DNA of 64,000 nucleotides, taken from NCBI GenBank assembly GCA_020746995.1, contig JAGPXD010000005.1:3720001-3784000 (forward strand). Reading direction: 5' to 3'. The translations under genes were made by a program, and so were the position numbers. This document shows positions 42,326-52,890 of the stretch, piece by piece (the stretch's first letter is position 1; each line of letters starts with the position of its first letter). A model generated the notes under the pieces. That model saw only the letters and a program-made list of their open reading frames with translations. It had not been told where the DNA came from and ran no database searches. This stretch comes from Plectosphaerella cucumerina (lineage: Eukaryota; Ascomycota; Sordariomycetes; Glomerellales; Plectosphaerellaceae).

Positions 42326-43112
42326 CTGCCACCCAACTGCTCATCCAGTCCTCCTCCTCCGCCCTGCCGAGGCGGGTTCTAACCGTTTCGACCAAGTCCA
42401 GCCACTCACGCATCGACTGTTGGTTGGCACGAGATATGATCCAGTGCGCTGCCTGGCGACCGGACTCTGGAAGAGGGACTTACCGCAGCAAGTAAATCAT
42501 CACGATACCGAGCGCCCAGACGTCGGCTAGGGCACCCCTCTATCCGGCAGTCAAATATTCCGGTAGCACATACCATAGTATACCTCCCGCGGAGGCTCTG
42601 GATCCGTCTTCAGAACCCAGGCCGAAGTCGATCAGGACTACCACCATTAGGCCGGACAGGATATTACCAGGTTTAATATCGTTATACAGGATACCTTTCT
42701 TACGCAGATACCCCAAAGCTTCCGTCATATCGGCGAGAATAGCCTAGGCGTCATCGACGGTGCTAGTTAACATCCAGTCGCCTCTAGTATTACACCAGTA
42801 GCTCTTGCCCAGATCGGGTACGTTTCGGTAGTTAAGGAATAAAACCTCGAACTAGGTATCGCCGCTAAGCAACATAGCGATGTTTCTCTATGCCAAGGTC
42901 AGGTCGCCTATCAAACCCATGACTGGAATCTTTAGGTTAGAGATTTACTTACGGAGTCTAGCCTCCGGTGAATAGTGTATTCTCTGTTCCAGCAGCTAGC
43001 GCCTTACATTGGATTATAGTAACCCTTACTGTAATCGAACGTGAGCCTCTTAACGACAATGACCCGGTCCGGGTAGTTAGAATGCTTAGCGAGAAAGAGA
43101 TGAGATACCCCC
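42326..43112 (-). pseudogene. fungal serine/threonine protein kinase, decayed
   Basis: Pieces in order on the minus strand: VIVVKRLTFDYSKGYY (beta-3 Lys), NREYTIHRRLDSV (alpha-C Glu), ILYNDIKPGNIL (catalytic loop with YND for HRD), VVLIDFGLGSEDG (DFG), WYVLPEYLTAG (activation-segment end), RGALADVWALGIVMIYLLR (subdomain IX), then after an intron WIISRANQQSMREWLDL. It is broken by TAG codons, for example in D-T-stop-F-E, D-A-stop-A-I and A-G-stop-R-G, plus an early one after KGYYNPM. Several fit CAG to TAG change. A GTAAGT donor survives at 42483. It is not functional as read. Confidence 0.75.
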
Positions 43113-43139
43113 TTCCGTGCGATATCTTACAAGCGGACC

Positions 43140-43933
43140 AGGGAGAAGCTGTTTGTGGCCGTATTAAGATAGATCTCGTCGCCGCCATTGGTTTCCGTGG
43201 GACTGCTGATACGCTTCGTCATCTCAAGACCCCTGGTCTCACCATTGCTTTTGCCGACAAAGTCACACACCGGTCAGCCGATGTCCGATTCAAAGCCCTC
43301 GCCGGGACGACTCTGGGCTCGGCCGAAGCCGCGTGGTGCAAGGCGGCGGCGTCCCATGACGCCGACTTTCAGGTCGGCACGGTCGCTACCTTCGACACGG
43401 GGGCTGGCTCCTCCGGCTCAAAATCCGATTCCCGTCACTTTGACCGGCCCTACGCCCAGCCGCCTGCGGTGGTTGTCTGGCTCAGCGGATTCGAGCTTGG
43501 CATCGCGCGAAGCTGGCGACTATCTGCGACGGCCTCTAACATCACGACGCAAGGCTTTGTACTCAATCTCGACGCTAATGGAGACACTGCTCCCATTTCA
43601 GCGTCGGTCTGCTAGATCGCCTTTCCCCAGCAGAAGGCCGGGGTCTCCTGCGGCACCTTCGGCACGCACGATGCGCCGGGACGAGACCCCGGGGTTCCCG
43701 GCCTCCACCAGGGACAGACGCCCCTTTTCCTCGACTCATCTTTCGCTAACAGCGGTAAGCCCCTGCGGACCTTGGTCGCACTGAGCAGTTTCGACATAGG
43801 GGCGACCGATACGCTGCGGCTGAGGGTGACTGCGAACGCTGCATCGACGGGTACTTTGAGCTGGAACTTCGAGACTCAAGGCCCCAAGACCTGGTTTGCC
43901 TCGGCAAGCGCTTCGTACAGTGTTATGGGGTAG
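43140..43933 (+). pseudogene. H-type lectin domain protein, interrupted by an in-frame TAG
   Basis: One frame carries two to three H-type-lectin-like units. The first ends DADFQVGTV. The second has YAQPPAVVVWLSGFELG, SWRLSATASNITTQGFVL and LDANGDT. After TAG at 43613-43615 the same frame continues IAFPQQKAGVSCGTFGT, then LVALSSFDIGATDTLRLRV and a stop at 43931. At the TAG, homologous repeats usually have Trp before I/L-A-F/Y, so TGG to TAG is likely. No start codon or upstream exon is preserved. It abuts the kinase pseudogene head-to-head. Members bind GalNAc-type sugars. Confidence 0.65.
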
Positions 43934-44140
43934 GACGCAGCATGATGTTGTGGTGCCGAGTGGCAACAACCGCGGTGTTTGGACTCGGAGCTCTATTAGC
44001 AGGAGTGCGAGGCGAGTTTCACCCAGCGACCACCCTTGCCTGACAACATGCAGAGAGTTCCTTCGGGGTTTTGTGATGGGGAATGCGGCCATGTGGGTTT
44101 CCATCGACTTGCTGTTGGGTAGTCTGAAAAACAATATTGA

Positions 44141-46534
44141 TTATCCCTCCTGGTCCTTTAGCTTTGCATCCATCACCGCCACGTGTACTGCCGTCTCCAA
44201 GTCTGCGTGAAACCTTGACCGAGTGACGTCAAACAACGGCTGGCCTTCAAGGACCTGCTGTAGTCCATCATCCACATGTGCCGAGCCAGTGGCGACTTCT
44301 GCCTGTCGAGCAACTGTATACAGCTGTTTCAAGGCGTTGATCTCCGAAGCGGATGGAATGCCAAAGCCTGCCAAAGCGAGCGTGCGCCGCGTCCATCGGC
44401 TCTGGACGTTGCTAAAATACCACCCGACTACATGCGATCCTGCATGGCGGTCGAGTATGTGCCGCAAGTCCTGAAGGCCCTGTAGGCTCGTAATATCGAG
44501 TGAGGAAACGGCAGAAAAGTCGAGGACCAGAGATCGCAGCAAGGGCTTGGAAGCAAGCGAGTCCTCAATTGCCGGCTCTGTCCCCATGCCCCAAAGCCGC
44601 CGCTTTTCTGAGATGGGAGCTGTACCACGATCAACCCACAATAGATCTGAAGGCTTGACATCCGGGCCCTCTTCTTTTGCAGAACTGGTGTGTGCCAGGA
44701 TATGCTCCGTGATGCGGTCGATCTGCTGTGCTTGGTTCAAGTAGTTGAAAGGGTGCCGGAATCGGTAGACGACAACCCCCGGATATGGCGACGCAATGTG
44801 AATGGTAGGTTGGAAACCATGGCGATTCGTAAGTGGCAGAAATACGTTCTTGACGTCTGAGACCGGGATGCAGGGACTACTGCGAGAGTCTGCGGCCGAT
44901 GTTACTGTTTGTGCTCGTGCCTGACCGAGGAAAGAACCACTTCCGCGTGAAATTCGAATCAGTAGCAGTGCCAGCGTAAGTCCAATCGTAATGTATATCG
45001 ACATCTCAAGAGAGTCGAAGATCGCGATAGCCAGGCCTGTGACCCAGGTGACTAACTCGAGAGGGGACGATCTCCAATACTTGTACAACGTCGGGGGTGA
45101 CGAGATGAGGTTGATCGTGGCGTGGATGATCAATGCGGCCAGCGAGGCCATCGGGATGTAATACAGAAGTCCTGTCAGTGCGTACAGGACGATGATAAGA
45201 ATTACCGCGCTGAAGAACACGCTGAATGGTGTTCGGCTGCCTGCTTTGGAGAGGACTGCGGATGCCCCGAAGGATCCCGTGCAGACGTATCCGCCCACAA
45301 AGGGTCCTAGCACATTCGCGGCTCCTTGCGCAAGGATCTCTTGAGACGGAACAATGCGGTACCCAAACTGCTTGCCGAAAGATTTGGCAATGGCAATGTG
45401 CTCGATGACCAAAATGATGATCATGGCGGGAAGGTCTCCCACGATGAGACAGGCCAAGTCCGAGTTGATACTTGGCACACCGGCCTTCCGGAAGCCTGCA
45501 CAACTAGGTCGTCAGCCATCTCTCCTGAACAGCAGAGATAAGAACTTGGACCATCATACCGCTCTCTATTTTGCCAACAAGCCGGAAGGCCGGCTCTGGG
45601 TCTTCCCGCGAGCGGGAGACGAGCCAACCCACAAGAGTGAAGAGGATAATCGTGATGGCAAATCTCATGGACGAGATGATGCCCCAGAGTCTCGCATGTG
45701 CAGCGTATCTCTTCTCCATACGGCCGCAACACTCTCGTGTGATGACCAAGAGAACCAAGGACGAGAGGCCAATCGCTGCATCGAGCCTGGCGTCAGGTAG
45801 TCCCTTGATCGTGTTCAAAATCACGAGATACGGCGCCTCCCGCGTGTTGATGTTTTTGATTCCCATGAGAACGGAAAACTGTGTCGAAATAATAGTGATA
45901 GCCGCGGCGGTGATGAAGGCCGAGATTGAGATGTAAGGAATGAAGTCGACGATCCAGCCCAGACGTGCGAAGCCAATGAAGAGAAGGATGAAGCCTGCGA
46001 GTAGCGACACCGTGGTTGCTATCTCCGCCGGATCAAATTCTTTTGGCCTGTGCTCTTCGATCCGGGTCACAATAGACCCCACGAGGAGAGAACCTATTGC
46101 AGTAGTCTGGAAAGAAGTCAACATCGGTGGGTGATGCAGGGTGGCGGGAGGCTCAGGGCTCTTACACCAATGACAATGTCTTTGGAGGTGCCAAACATCC
46201 AGTAGATGGCGGCTCCAGAGAATGAGGTGTAGAGGCCGTGCTCTGGGCTGAGTCGAGCCAGAATGGCGTAGGCCATTGCCTGGGGCACGACAACGAGGCC
46301 AACAGTAAGCCCTGCGAGGGCGTCACCGAGCAGCCAATGGATGTTGTACCTGGGCAGCCAGTCGACGAAGGGAAAAAGGTTTTGGAAATAGTGCCTTATG
46401 GAGCGGCTAGATGGCACTAGGGCTATCAGCTCCTCCTTGATGGTAGGGTCTTCCTCAATGTAGACGTGCTCGAAAAGCTGTCGTGCTCGGATCTCCAATT
46501 CTGGGGGAGGACCTGGCGACAGGTGAGTCGCCAT
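44141..46534 (-). CDS. SulP/SLC26 sulfate permease with STAS domain
   Basis: Three exons (46534-46166, 46106-45560, 45495-44141), introns 59 and 64 nt, 756 aa. The cytosolic N-terminus is followed by the SulP core: WLLGDALAGLTVGLVVVPQAMAYAILA, LSPEHGLYTSF, IVIGTTAIGSLLVGSIV across intron 1, and VPSINSDLACLIVGDLPAMIIIL. The C-terminal STAS domain (roughly 540-740) has VLDFSAVSSLDITSLQGL. Predicted to move sulfate or related oxyanions with protons at the plasma membrane or another membrane. It lies next to SQR and a persulfide dioxygenase, which suggests use in sulfide oxidation, perhaps as exporter of sulfite or sulfate. I chose the ATG at 46534 (MATHLSPG); an in-frame ATG at 46636 is less likely. 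Confidence 0.92.
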
Positions 46535-47236
46535 AGTTCTGGCATATCTCGCCCAAGTGGATTTGCAGAGCGTCGAGAAATGCATATTGATGAACGGGAT
46601 AATGTACCGGGTGAGAACATTGCGGGCCGACAGCAAGCTCCAGTCTAGGTATATCTCATAAATAACAACTTGCTAGGGGTCTCTTACTGCAACCATCGCC
46701 GATATCGTGTGTTAGTCGTGTTCGACTCGCCCCTCCGAGGCACTGTTCCAGTCACGCGGGATGCTGTTATCGTTCCGAACCTAGGCGACTGTCGGGGACC
46801 AACCTCCACCGGCTCGGGGACCAACCCCCACTGGCTCGGCGACCAACCCTGCACTCTTTCTTGTTGCGTTGGCACTTGGTCGGCGTTTGAGACTCACTGT
46901 CGGTGTTTGAAAAATTGATAAACGAAATGCTCCGAGGATTATACGGAGCAGATGATGGCTTACGATTCTCTCCGAGGTGCGCGTGAGCGAACGTAAAGAC
47001 AATTGAGCTCCTTGATCACACGGCTGGCTGCACGGAACCTACCTAGGTAGATACCGAGCATCCTCGACTCTGGGGCGATTTGTGGATGCTCGCCTCAAGC
47101 CCAACTTCATTTCAGGCTTCGCACGTGTTGGACGGTATTGCATTCTGGGCTCATCAGAGACACTCATCCGATGTTGCTCACAAGAAAGCCTCCATCATCA
47201 ATTGGAATTTTGAAGGTTATGCACAGTTGCTACTTC
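46535..47236. other. intergenic between permease and SQR
   Basis: 702 nt with a 22-bp tandem repeat (46793-46855) and a palindrome ACCTAGGT near 47041. It holds the permease promoter and the SQR 3' flank. No gene seen. Confidence 0.6.
46793..46855 (+). repeat. 22-bp tandem repeat, 2.9 copies
   Basis: Units begin CGGGGACCAACC and end GGCT, at 46793, 46815 and 46837 (last one partial and diverged). They lie about 260-320 nt upstream of the permease start. Confidence 0.85.
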
Positions 47237-48583
47237 TCAGTCCTGGCTCAGCCATCCCTTCGGCCCACCCCATGTGCCCTTTACCATGGACTTGTAATAC
47301 ACCCAGGGGAAGAAATGTTTCTTCAACATGAGGAACGCCCGATGAGGCTCTCCCTGATCGATTCCGGGAATGCCTTGAAACGTCTCCATTGGCACACCGC
47401 CGTATCCGAACTCCGCCAGCAATACCCGGCTATAATCGGTGATCAAAGGACACGATGTATAGCCATCGTATGTGGCGGTCGGTTCCTTTTGATCCAAGGA
47501 AAGAAGAAGGTTCTTCACCAACACCGGCACCTGTGCTGTGATAGCCGCTGCAGTCTTTGATGTAGGCAGGCTCGAGGCATCTCCCACGGACCAGACGTTA
47601 TGGAACGTCTTGTGGCGGGTCGTCGCTTGGTCGACATCTACTAGGCCCGCGCTGTCCGCCAGGGGACTCTGGCGCACGAAGGTATGCGGCCCCATTTTTG
47701 GTACGGCATGGAGTAGATCGAAGCGTCTGGTGACGGCGTCGCCACCATCTAAACGAGCGAAAGTAGCTTTGTCGCCGTCGATGGAAATGAGATCATGCTG
47801 GAACAGAGCTTCAACGCCTCTCTCGCGTTGCAGCTGCTCCAGCTTCGCGTTATACTTGGGCACGCCGAACATAAATGGTAGCCCAGTGGCGAAGGTGATG
47901 TTGATAGGAGATTCGCCGGTGCCGTCGTACAAATTATCGCGCTTCCAGTAGTCCAGTGCCATCCACATCATCTTCTGCGGGGCTCCAGCACATTTGACGA
48001 TGCCGGTGGGCTGTGTGAAAATAGCCGTTCCTTTCTTGAGTTTTTCCACCGTCCCGAAAACCTTGGTGCACGTGTTGTACCCATAGGTAGTAGAAACGGG
48101 GGCTACTGGGTCCGCAAGAGCCTCAGGAAGCCCCTTGATGCTGGTGTAGTCGATGTGAATACCTGGAACGACCACCAGGTGGTCGTATGACAGCTTGTCC
48201 CCATTGCCAGCCAAGGTGATGGTACCGTCGCGGGGCGAGAAACTACTGGTAGCTTGGTTGTAAAACTTGATGGCGGGATCGATCAGAGCGGGCAACGGCT
48301 TTCGAAGCTCTTCGTTCGTTTTGAGACCGCCCCCGACAAGTGTCCAGCCAGGCTGGTAATCGTGGTGAGTCGCAGGATCGACTAGAGCGATATCATGGGG
48401 TCGGAATCGGCGGGACCGAAGAAGCTGATGGCTTATAGCCAAGCCGGCGGCACCGCCACCAATGACCACGGCCTTGTGGCCATGACAAACCCCGGTGCCG
48501 GCGGTGGCAGGCATTGTCACATAGCCCCGGGCTGTGTGTCGGGCGGCTACCAAGCCAACTCGTGCGGTCTGAGAAAGGAACAT
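47237..48583 (-). CDS. mitochondrial sulfide:quinone oxidoreductase
   Basis: Oxidises sulfide to sulfane sulfur and passes electrons to ubiquinone at the inner mitochondrial membrane. A single exon encodes 448 aa. I start at MFLSQTARVGLVAARHTARG, a basic, Ser/Ala-rich presequence. The FAD Rossmann motif is KAVVIGGGAAGLAISHQLL, followed by DPATHHDYQPGWTLVGGGLK, typical of SQR. GIVKCAGAPQKMMWMALDYW holds one catalytic Cys, and YTSCPLITDYSRVLLAEFGY the second region with another Cys. NVWSVGDASSLPTSKTAAAI is the second FAD motif. It resembles the yeast Hmt2 type. It is divergent from a persulfide dioxygenase across 430 nt. Confidence 0.93.
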   Translation of the reverse strand: MFLSQTARVGLVAARHTARGYVTMPATAGTGVCHGHKAVVIGGGAAGLAISHQLLRSRRFRPHDIALVDPATHHDYQPGWTLVGGGLKTNEELRKPLPALIDPAIKFYNQATSSFSPRDGTITLAGNGDKLSYDHLVVVPGIHIDYTSIKGLPEALADPVAPVSTTYGYNTCTKVFGTVEKLKKGTAIFTQPTGIVKCAGAPQKMMWMALDYWKRDNLYDGTGESPINITFATGLPFMFGVPKYNAKLEQLQRERGVEALFQHDLISIDGDKATFARLDGGDAVTRRFDLLHAVPKMGPHTFVRQSPLADSAGLVDVDQATTRHKTFHNVWSVGDASSLPTSKTAAAITAQVPVLVKNLLLSLDQKEPTATYDGYTSCPLITDYSRVLLAEFGYGGVPMETFQGIPGIDQGEPHRAFLMLKKHFFPWVYYKSMVKGTWGGPKGWLSQD

Positions 48584-49013
48584 AATAGATGCTTGGGAAA
48601 AGATTGAATAGAAGGGGTTTCCTGAGGACTGGAATTGGAAGGCGGCCAGAGTGTTCAAGTTTGAAAACCAGCCTGGGCCCCGAGGCCCGAGGCCGCATAA
48701 AGCCTGCCTGCCCAGAACTCGGAAGAACGCATGCGCCCAAGCCATCATAATTCGAATGTCTCCGGCGAACACGAGACTACATGACTCGGTTGTTGTATGT
48801 CGGCAGATGGCGGTTTGTAAGCGTCGCCGAGGCGTAATGAGCAAGTTTCCATGGTCGGCGACCTGACGCTGTGAATCGCGACGGGGTTGACGTCGCCGAT
48901 GGGTACAAACTCCGAGGCCCTCCCCCCCCGGCCCTTTTCGCATCCTGGGCTTATCACGGCTTGTTTGCCTCTTACGCCGAATTCTGTAAATCTTTCATGT
49001 CGCAGCAACCATC
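48584..49013. promoter_or_regulatory. shared divergent promoter of SQR and persulfide dioxygenase
   Basis: The two start codons face away from each other across 430 nt, an arrangement that fits co-regulation. I could not assign a specific regulator site. Confidence 0.55.
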
Positions 49014-50269
49014 ATGGCAACTCTTTCCCTATCATTCGCTCGAGCATGCCAGAGCAGCCACCCCATCTCGTCTTGTCCTATATCTGGCGTATATATCCGA
49101 CCGTCTCGACTATCAGGTATACCACTGACTTGTCGCCGAGCGTTCAACAAACTTTCTCGACATTCACCGTTTAGTTTGGTCACTCAATATGGTCCGGGTA
49201 GATATGGTGTCGTTTCGACACCGCGCCTACCCGCCGCCCCTAGCATTACCATCCAGCAGGCGACGACGCCAATTGCAGCGTCATACTCCATCGAAACTCA
49301 TTCACCCCCCGCGTTCAGGCCAAAGATCCATTCGTTGTTTGAGAAAACTACTGCGACATGGCAGTACATTGTCATGGACCCGTCAACTTCCTATGCGGCC
49401 ATCGTCGATCCGGTGCTCGACTTTGACCCTGCCACCCAATGTCTTTCCACCAATGCAGCAGACGCCTTGCTGCGCCTGGTCCACGAACAGGGCTACGCGG
49501 TTCAATGGATCCTCGAAACCCATGCCCACGCCGATCACCTCACAGCTGCAGCCTATCTCCAGCAGCGTCTTACCCAGACGCAACCAGACCTCAAGCCCAC
49601 CGTCGGTATTGGAAAACGCATCGAAGGCGTTCAGAGTCTTTTTGGCCAGCGGTATGGAGTTGATGCCGATGAATACATTGCTGTGTTCGACAAACTCTTC
49701 GACGATGATGAAATATTTTTCATCGGGGGCATACCGGCGACCGCCATCCATCTGCCCGGCCACACTCCGGACCACCTGGGCTACAAGATTGGGGGTAAGT
49801 AGCTATATCATCTATTTTCCAGTAGCAAGTCTTTCGCGACTAATACCAAACACGAGAAGACAACGTTTTTTGTGGCGATTCCATCTTCAATCCGGATATT
49901 GGAACGGCACGATGTGATTTTCCCGGAGGAAATGCAAAGAGCCTTTGGTTTTCTTGTCGCAGACTTTTAAGCATGCCGGAGCATGTCAAGATCTGGACAG
50001 GCCATGATTACCCACCCAAAGGCCGGGAGGATCCGATCCCCTTCATGACGGTCAAAGAGCACAGATTGAACAACAAGCATCTTCATGACGGCATAACGGA
50101 GGAAGCGTTTGTTGCGCTGAGAAAGGAGAGGGACGAGAAGCTCGCGGCCCCGAGGTTAATTCACCAATCACTCCAGGTGAACATCAGGGCAGGGAAGCTG
50201 CCAACGCCAACCCAGGCTGGGCAGAGATTACTTCATGTACCACTCAAGATGGGAGACAACGAGTGGTAA
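49014..50269 (+). CDS. ETHE1-like persulfide dioxygenase
   Basis: Predicted to oxidise glutathione persulfide to sulfite with an iron centre in mitochondria. Two exons (49014-49794 and 49860-50269) joined in phase 1 across 65 nt give 396 aa. Residues 1-95 are Ser/Arg-rich without acid residues, a likely mitochondrial presequence. The metallo-beta-lactamase fold shows ETHAHADHLTAA (His170, His172, Asp174, His175), HLPGHTPDHLGY (His near 250), FCGDSIFNPDIGTARCDFPGG across the intron, and WTGHDYPP. The GTARCDFPGG loop is typical of persulfide dioxygenases and not of glyoxalase II. The pairing with SQR, its substrate source, supports the call. Confidence 0.92.
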
Positions 50270-51913
50270 TGTTAGTGGTGAAGGACACTAGATAGATTGT
50301 GCCAGCGTCGAGGAAGCCGAGTGGTCTCCGTATCCTGGCTGGATCTTGATCGCATCTCAACTCAACACTTGGAGGGGTTCATTATACTTAGCTTGAGATC
50401 TATTTGCTACAGGAGGTAGGACAAACTGTGTTGGCCTGGGTGCTTTCCTTAAATAAATTGAAAATCAGTCACGCAACGTGACTGGGTTTCCGACCGCAAG
50501 GGCGTATGTTCATTACCGAGAGACGTAATGCCATTGCCAGCCAAGGGTCCAGGGCGGGGTACTACACCGATATCGGAGGAGAGGTTATGCCTGGGGGTGA
50601 TTTTTCCTGTCTGGTGCTCCCGTCGAGCTGCTCTCCCTCTCGGTTCCTGGCGCCCGTCTGGCCGTCATTCCGGTCGGTTTCGCGGCGCGATTTGGGTGAG
50701 ATGGGCGCGGCGGCGTGAGGAGCGCACGCGAGGGCACGGGCCACTTCGGCGCGATTTGTTTCATCGCGATTGTGGTGGCCCAGGGGCGGCAGGGTGGGGA
50801 GAGGGCCGGGGCGAGGCAGCTAACTACGACGTGGGACGGGGCGGAATATACCGCCAGGAGGCTAAGGAGATAAGCACGCACGCAGAGGCGGTAGTAACGT
50901 GGAGTGGAAAAAAGTGAAAGGGGGGAGGGTCGGGAAGAGGTTAAGTTTAGGGATTTCTTTTCGACATTCAACATTGATCTGATTTAGTTCCGAGCTTGTG
51001 GTTCCGCACGATTCCCTTAACAACACTTGTTCGTCGTGTCCACTTGGCAGAACGCGGTCCTGAAGGGAAACCACAACTGGGACGGCCGCCCGCAGAATAT
51101 AACAAAGTTGCGTCAAGTGCTCTCCCAGCATGTCCATACACGTGTGTTCGGTGATGACATGGAGTAGTCATCCCACGGGTTGCCCGACCGCTTACTAAAA
51201 AGCACTAAATTCTTAGAAACATTAATAAGAGCTCATTTGTAAATTGATATCGCGCGCGGCATTTGAGTAAGCCTGCAAATGGTCGAATTAGCGAAGAGAA
51301 GATCCATGTTGTTTGCCCGGTGCAGAGGTCTGCTCAGTCTCCATATGAGAAGCCTTGGCGGGTTTTGATACCCAATATGGAAATGTCAAAGAAGGTCCCG
51401 AGAGCTAAGACCGGCGGCCCAATGCCCGCCTCACGTTCTCATCACATCTCAACAGAAGTACGGGCATGCTCTGATGCCCCGGCGCTTACACAAGCGTTTC
51501 AACCTAGCTTCTTCCCTTTGCGTGGCTCGAAGCTGATTTGAAAGCGACTCACCAAGAGCCGGACCAGGGGGGCAGCCGCAGTCGAATACGGTGCACATGC
51601 CCAGCCAGGAAAATGTGACCAAGAATGGTAAAGCATACACCCGTGGAAGTAAGGCTTTTGGTTTGTAATCGGCATTATGCGAATGTCTGCATAGGAAGCA
51701 AAAGTATCGCCTGGTGTGGACATGACTAGCAGTCTTAACGACCGTGTAGCGGACGTGTAACGGGAACCTCGACGAGCACTATAAGAATACCAGCACCGCC
51801 GCTGTAATTTCACAAGGGATTCACAGAGACAATCGATCAGGATCTCGTTCCAATCTATGACAACCTTACAAGACTCACAATCAAGTCGAACTCATCCGTC
51901 TTAACTATTCACA
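50270..51913. other. intergenic, 1.6 kb, no gene seen
   Basis: Short frames at 50506-50974 on both strands are Arg-rich and overlapping, without motifs. I recognise no repeat or RNA gene. Confidence 0.6.
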
Positions 51914-52890
51914 ATGGCTCTGCACATCAAGAATGTTGCTATTGTCGGCGTAAGTCACGGGTGCTGCAACCTGCGTGCGTAGAAGACCAGCTTGTCTAAT
52001 GTTATTTATACAACTCGCAGGCAACCGGCACTGCTGGGTCGAAGATCTTCCAAGCTCTGGTAGACTCAGGTCATTTCAGCGTGACAGCAATCGCGCGCAA
52101 GCCCATCTCAGTCAAAGGACCTGGCACTACAGTCAAAGTTGTCGACATGGAGTCAATGGATGATCTGGTCGAGGCATTCAAGGGCCAGGATGCTGTTATC
52201 GACGTCACCATGGCGCCAGACTCGGCCCTTCCTCTTCGACTGATTAACGCCGCTGTTACAGCAGGTGTTATGAGGTTTATCCCCTCGGAGTTTTCTCTCT
52301 CTCCCGAGAATACTCTAGGTCGATCCGTTCCGGTGTACGACGTTAAAAACCAGGTTTACAACCGTTTGAAAGAGCTTGCGTCAGCAGGCAAGTTAACCTA
52401 TACGACAATTTCAAACGGCGCGTTCCTCGACTGGATCCTCCGTACAGGGATCTTCAAGCTCGACCTTAAGAACAAGAAAGCTGAGCTGATGAATGGCGGC
52501 ACAGTTATTGTGCCTTGGACACTCCTGGACCATATAGGCACGGCGACGGTGAACGTACTTCTCCACCCGGAGGCGACCAAGAACCGGCCTATCCATATCT
52601 CGACTATTCAAAAGAGCCAGAAAGAAATGCTGGCTCTGGCTCAAGAGGCTCTCGGGAAGGAAGGATGGACCGTGTCCACAGTCGATATGGAACCGGTCTA
52701 CCAGGAGTCCCTCGCTCAACTGCAAGCCGGCAACATCACGTTCGAGGTTATGGTGAACATGATTCTCTACTGCAACTCGAGGGAAGACTACGCTGGCAAG
52801 TGGGAGAAGGAAGACAACTTACTTCTGAATGTTCAGAAATGGAGCGACGATCAGGTTAAGCAGCTCATCAGTTCTATTGCTGCTGAGTAG
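51914..52890 (+). CDS. NmrA-like / isoflavone-reductase-like NAD(P)-binding protein
   Basis: Two exons (51914-51949 and 52021-52890), the first only 12 codons, are joined in phase 0 across a 71-nt intron and give 301 aa. The join creates VAIVGATGTAGSKIFQAL, the GxxGxxG dinucleotide-binding motif of atypical short-chain dehydrogenases. DAVIDVTMAPDSALPLRLINAAVTAGVMRFIPSEFS is the usual following sequence, and NGAFLDWILRTG matches the isoflavone reductase/PCBER group. It is either an aromatic-substrate reductase or a redox sensor like NmrA. It lies 2 kb from a phenylacrylate decarboxylation cluster; a link is possible only. Confidence 0.88.
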
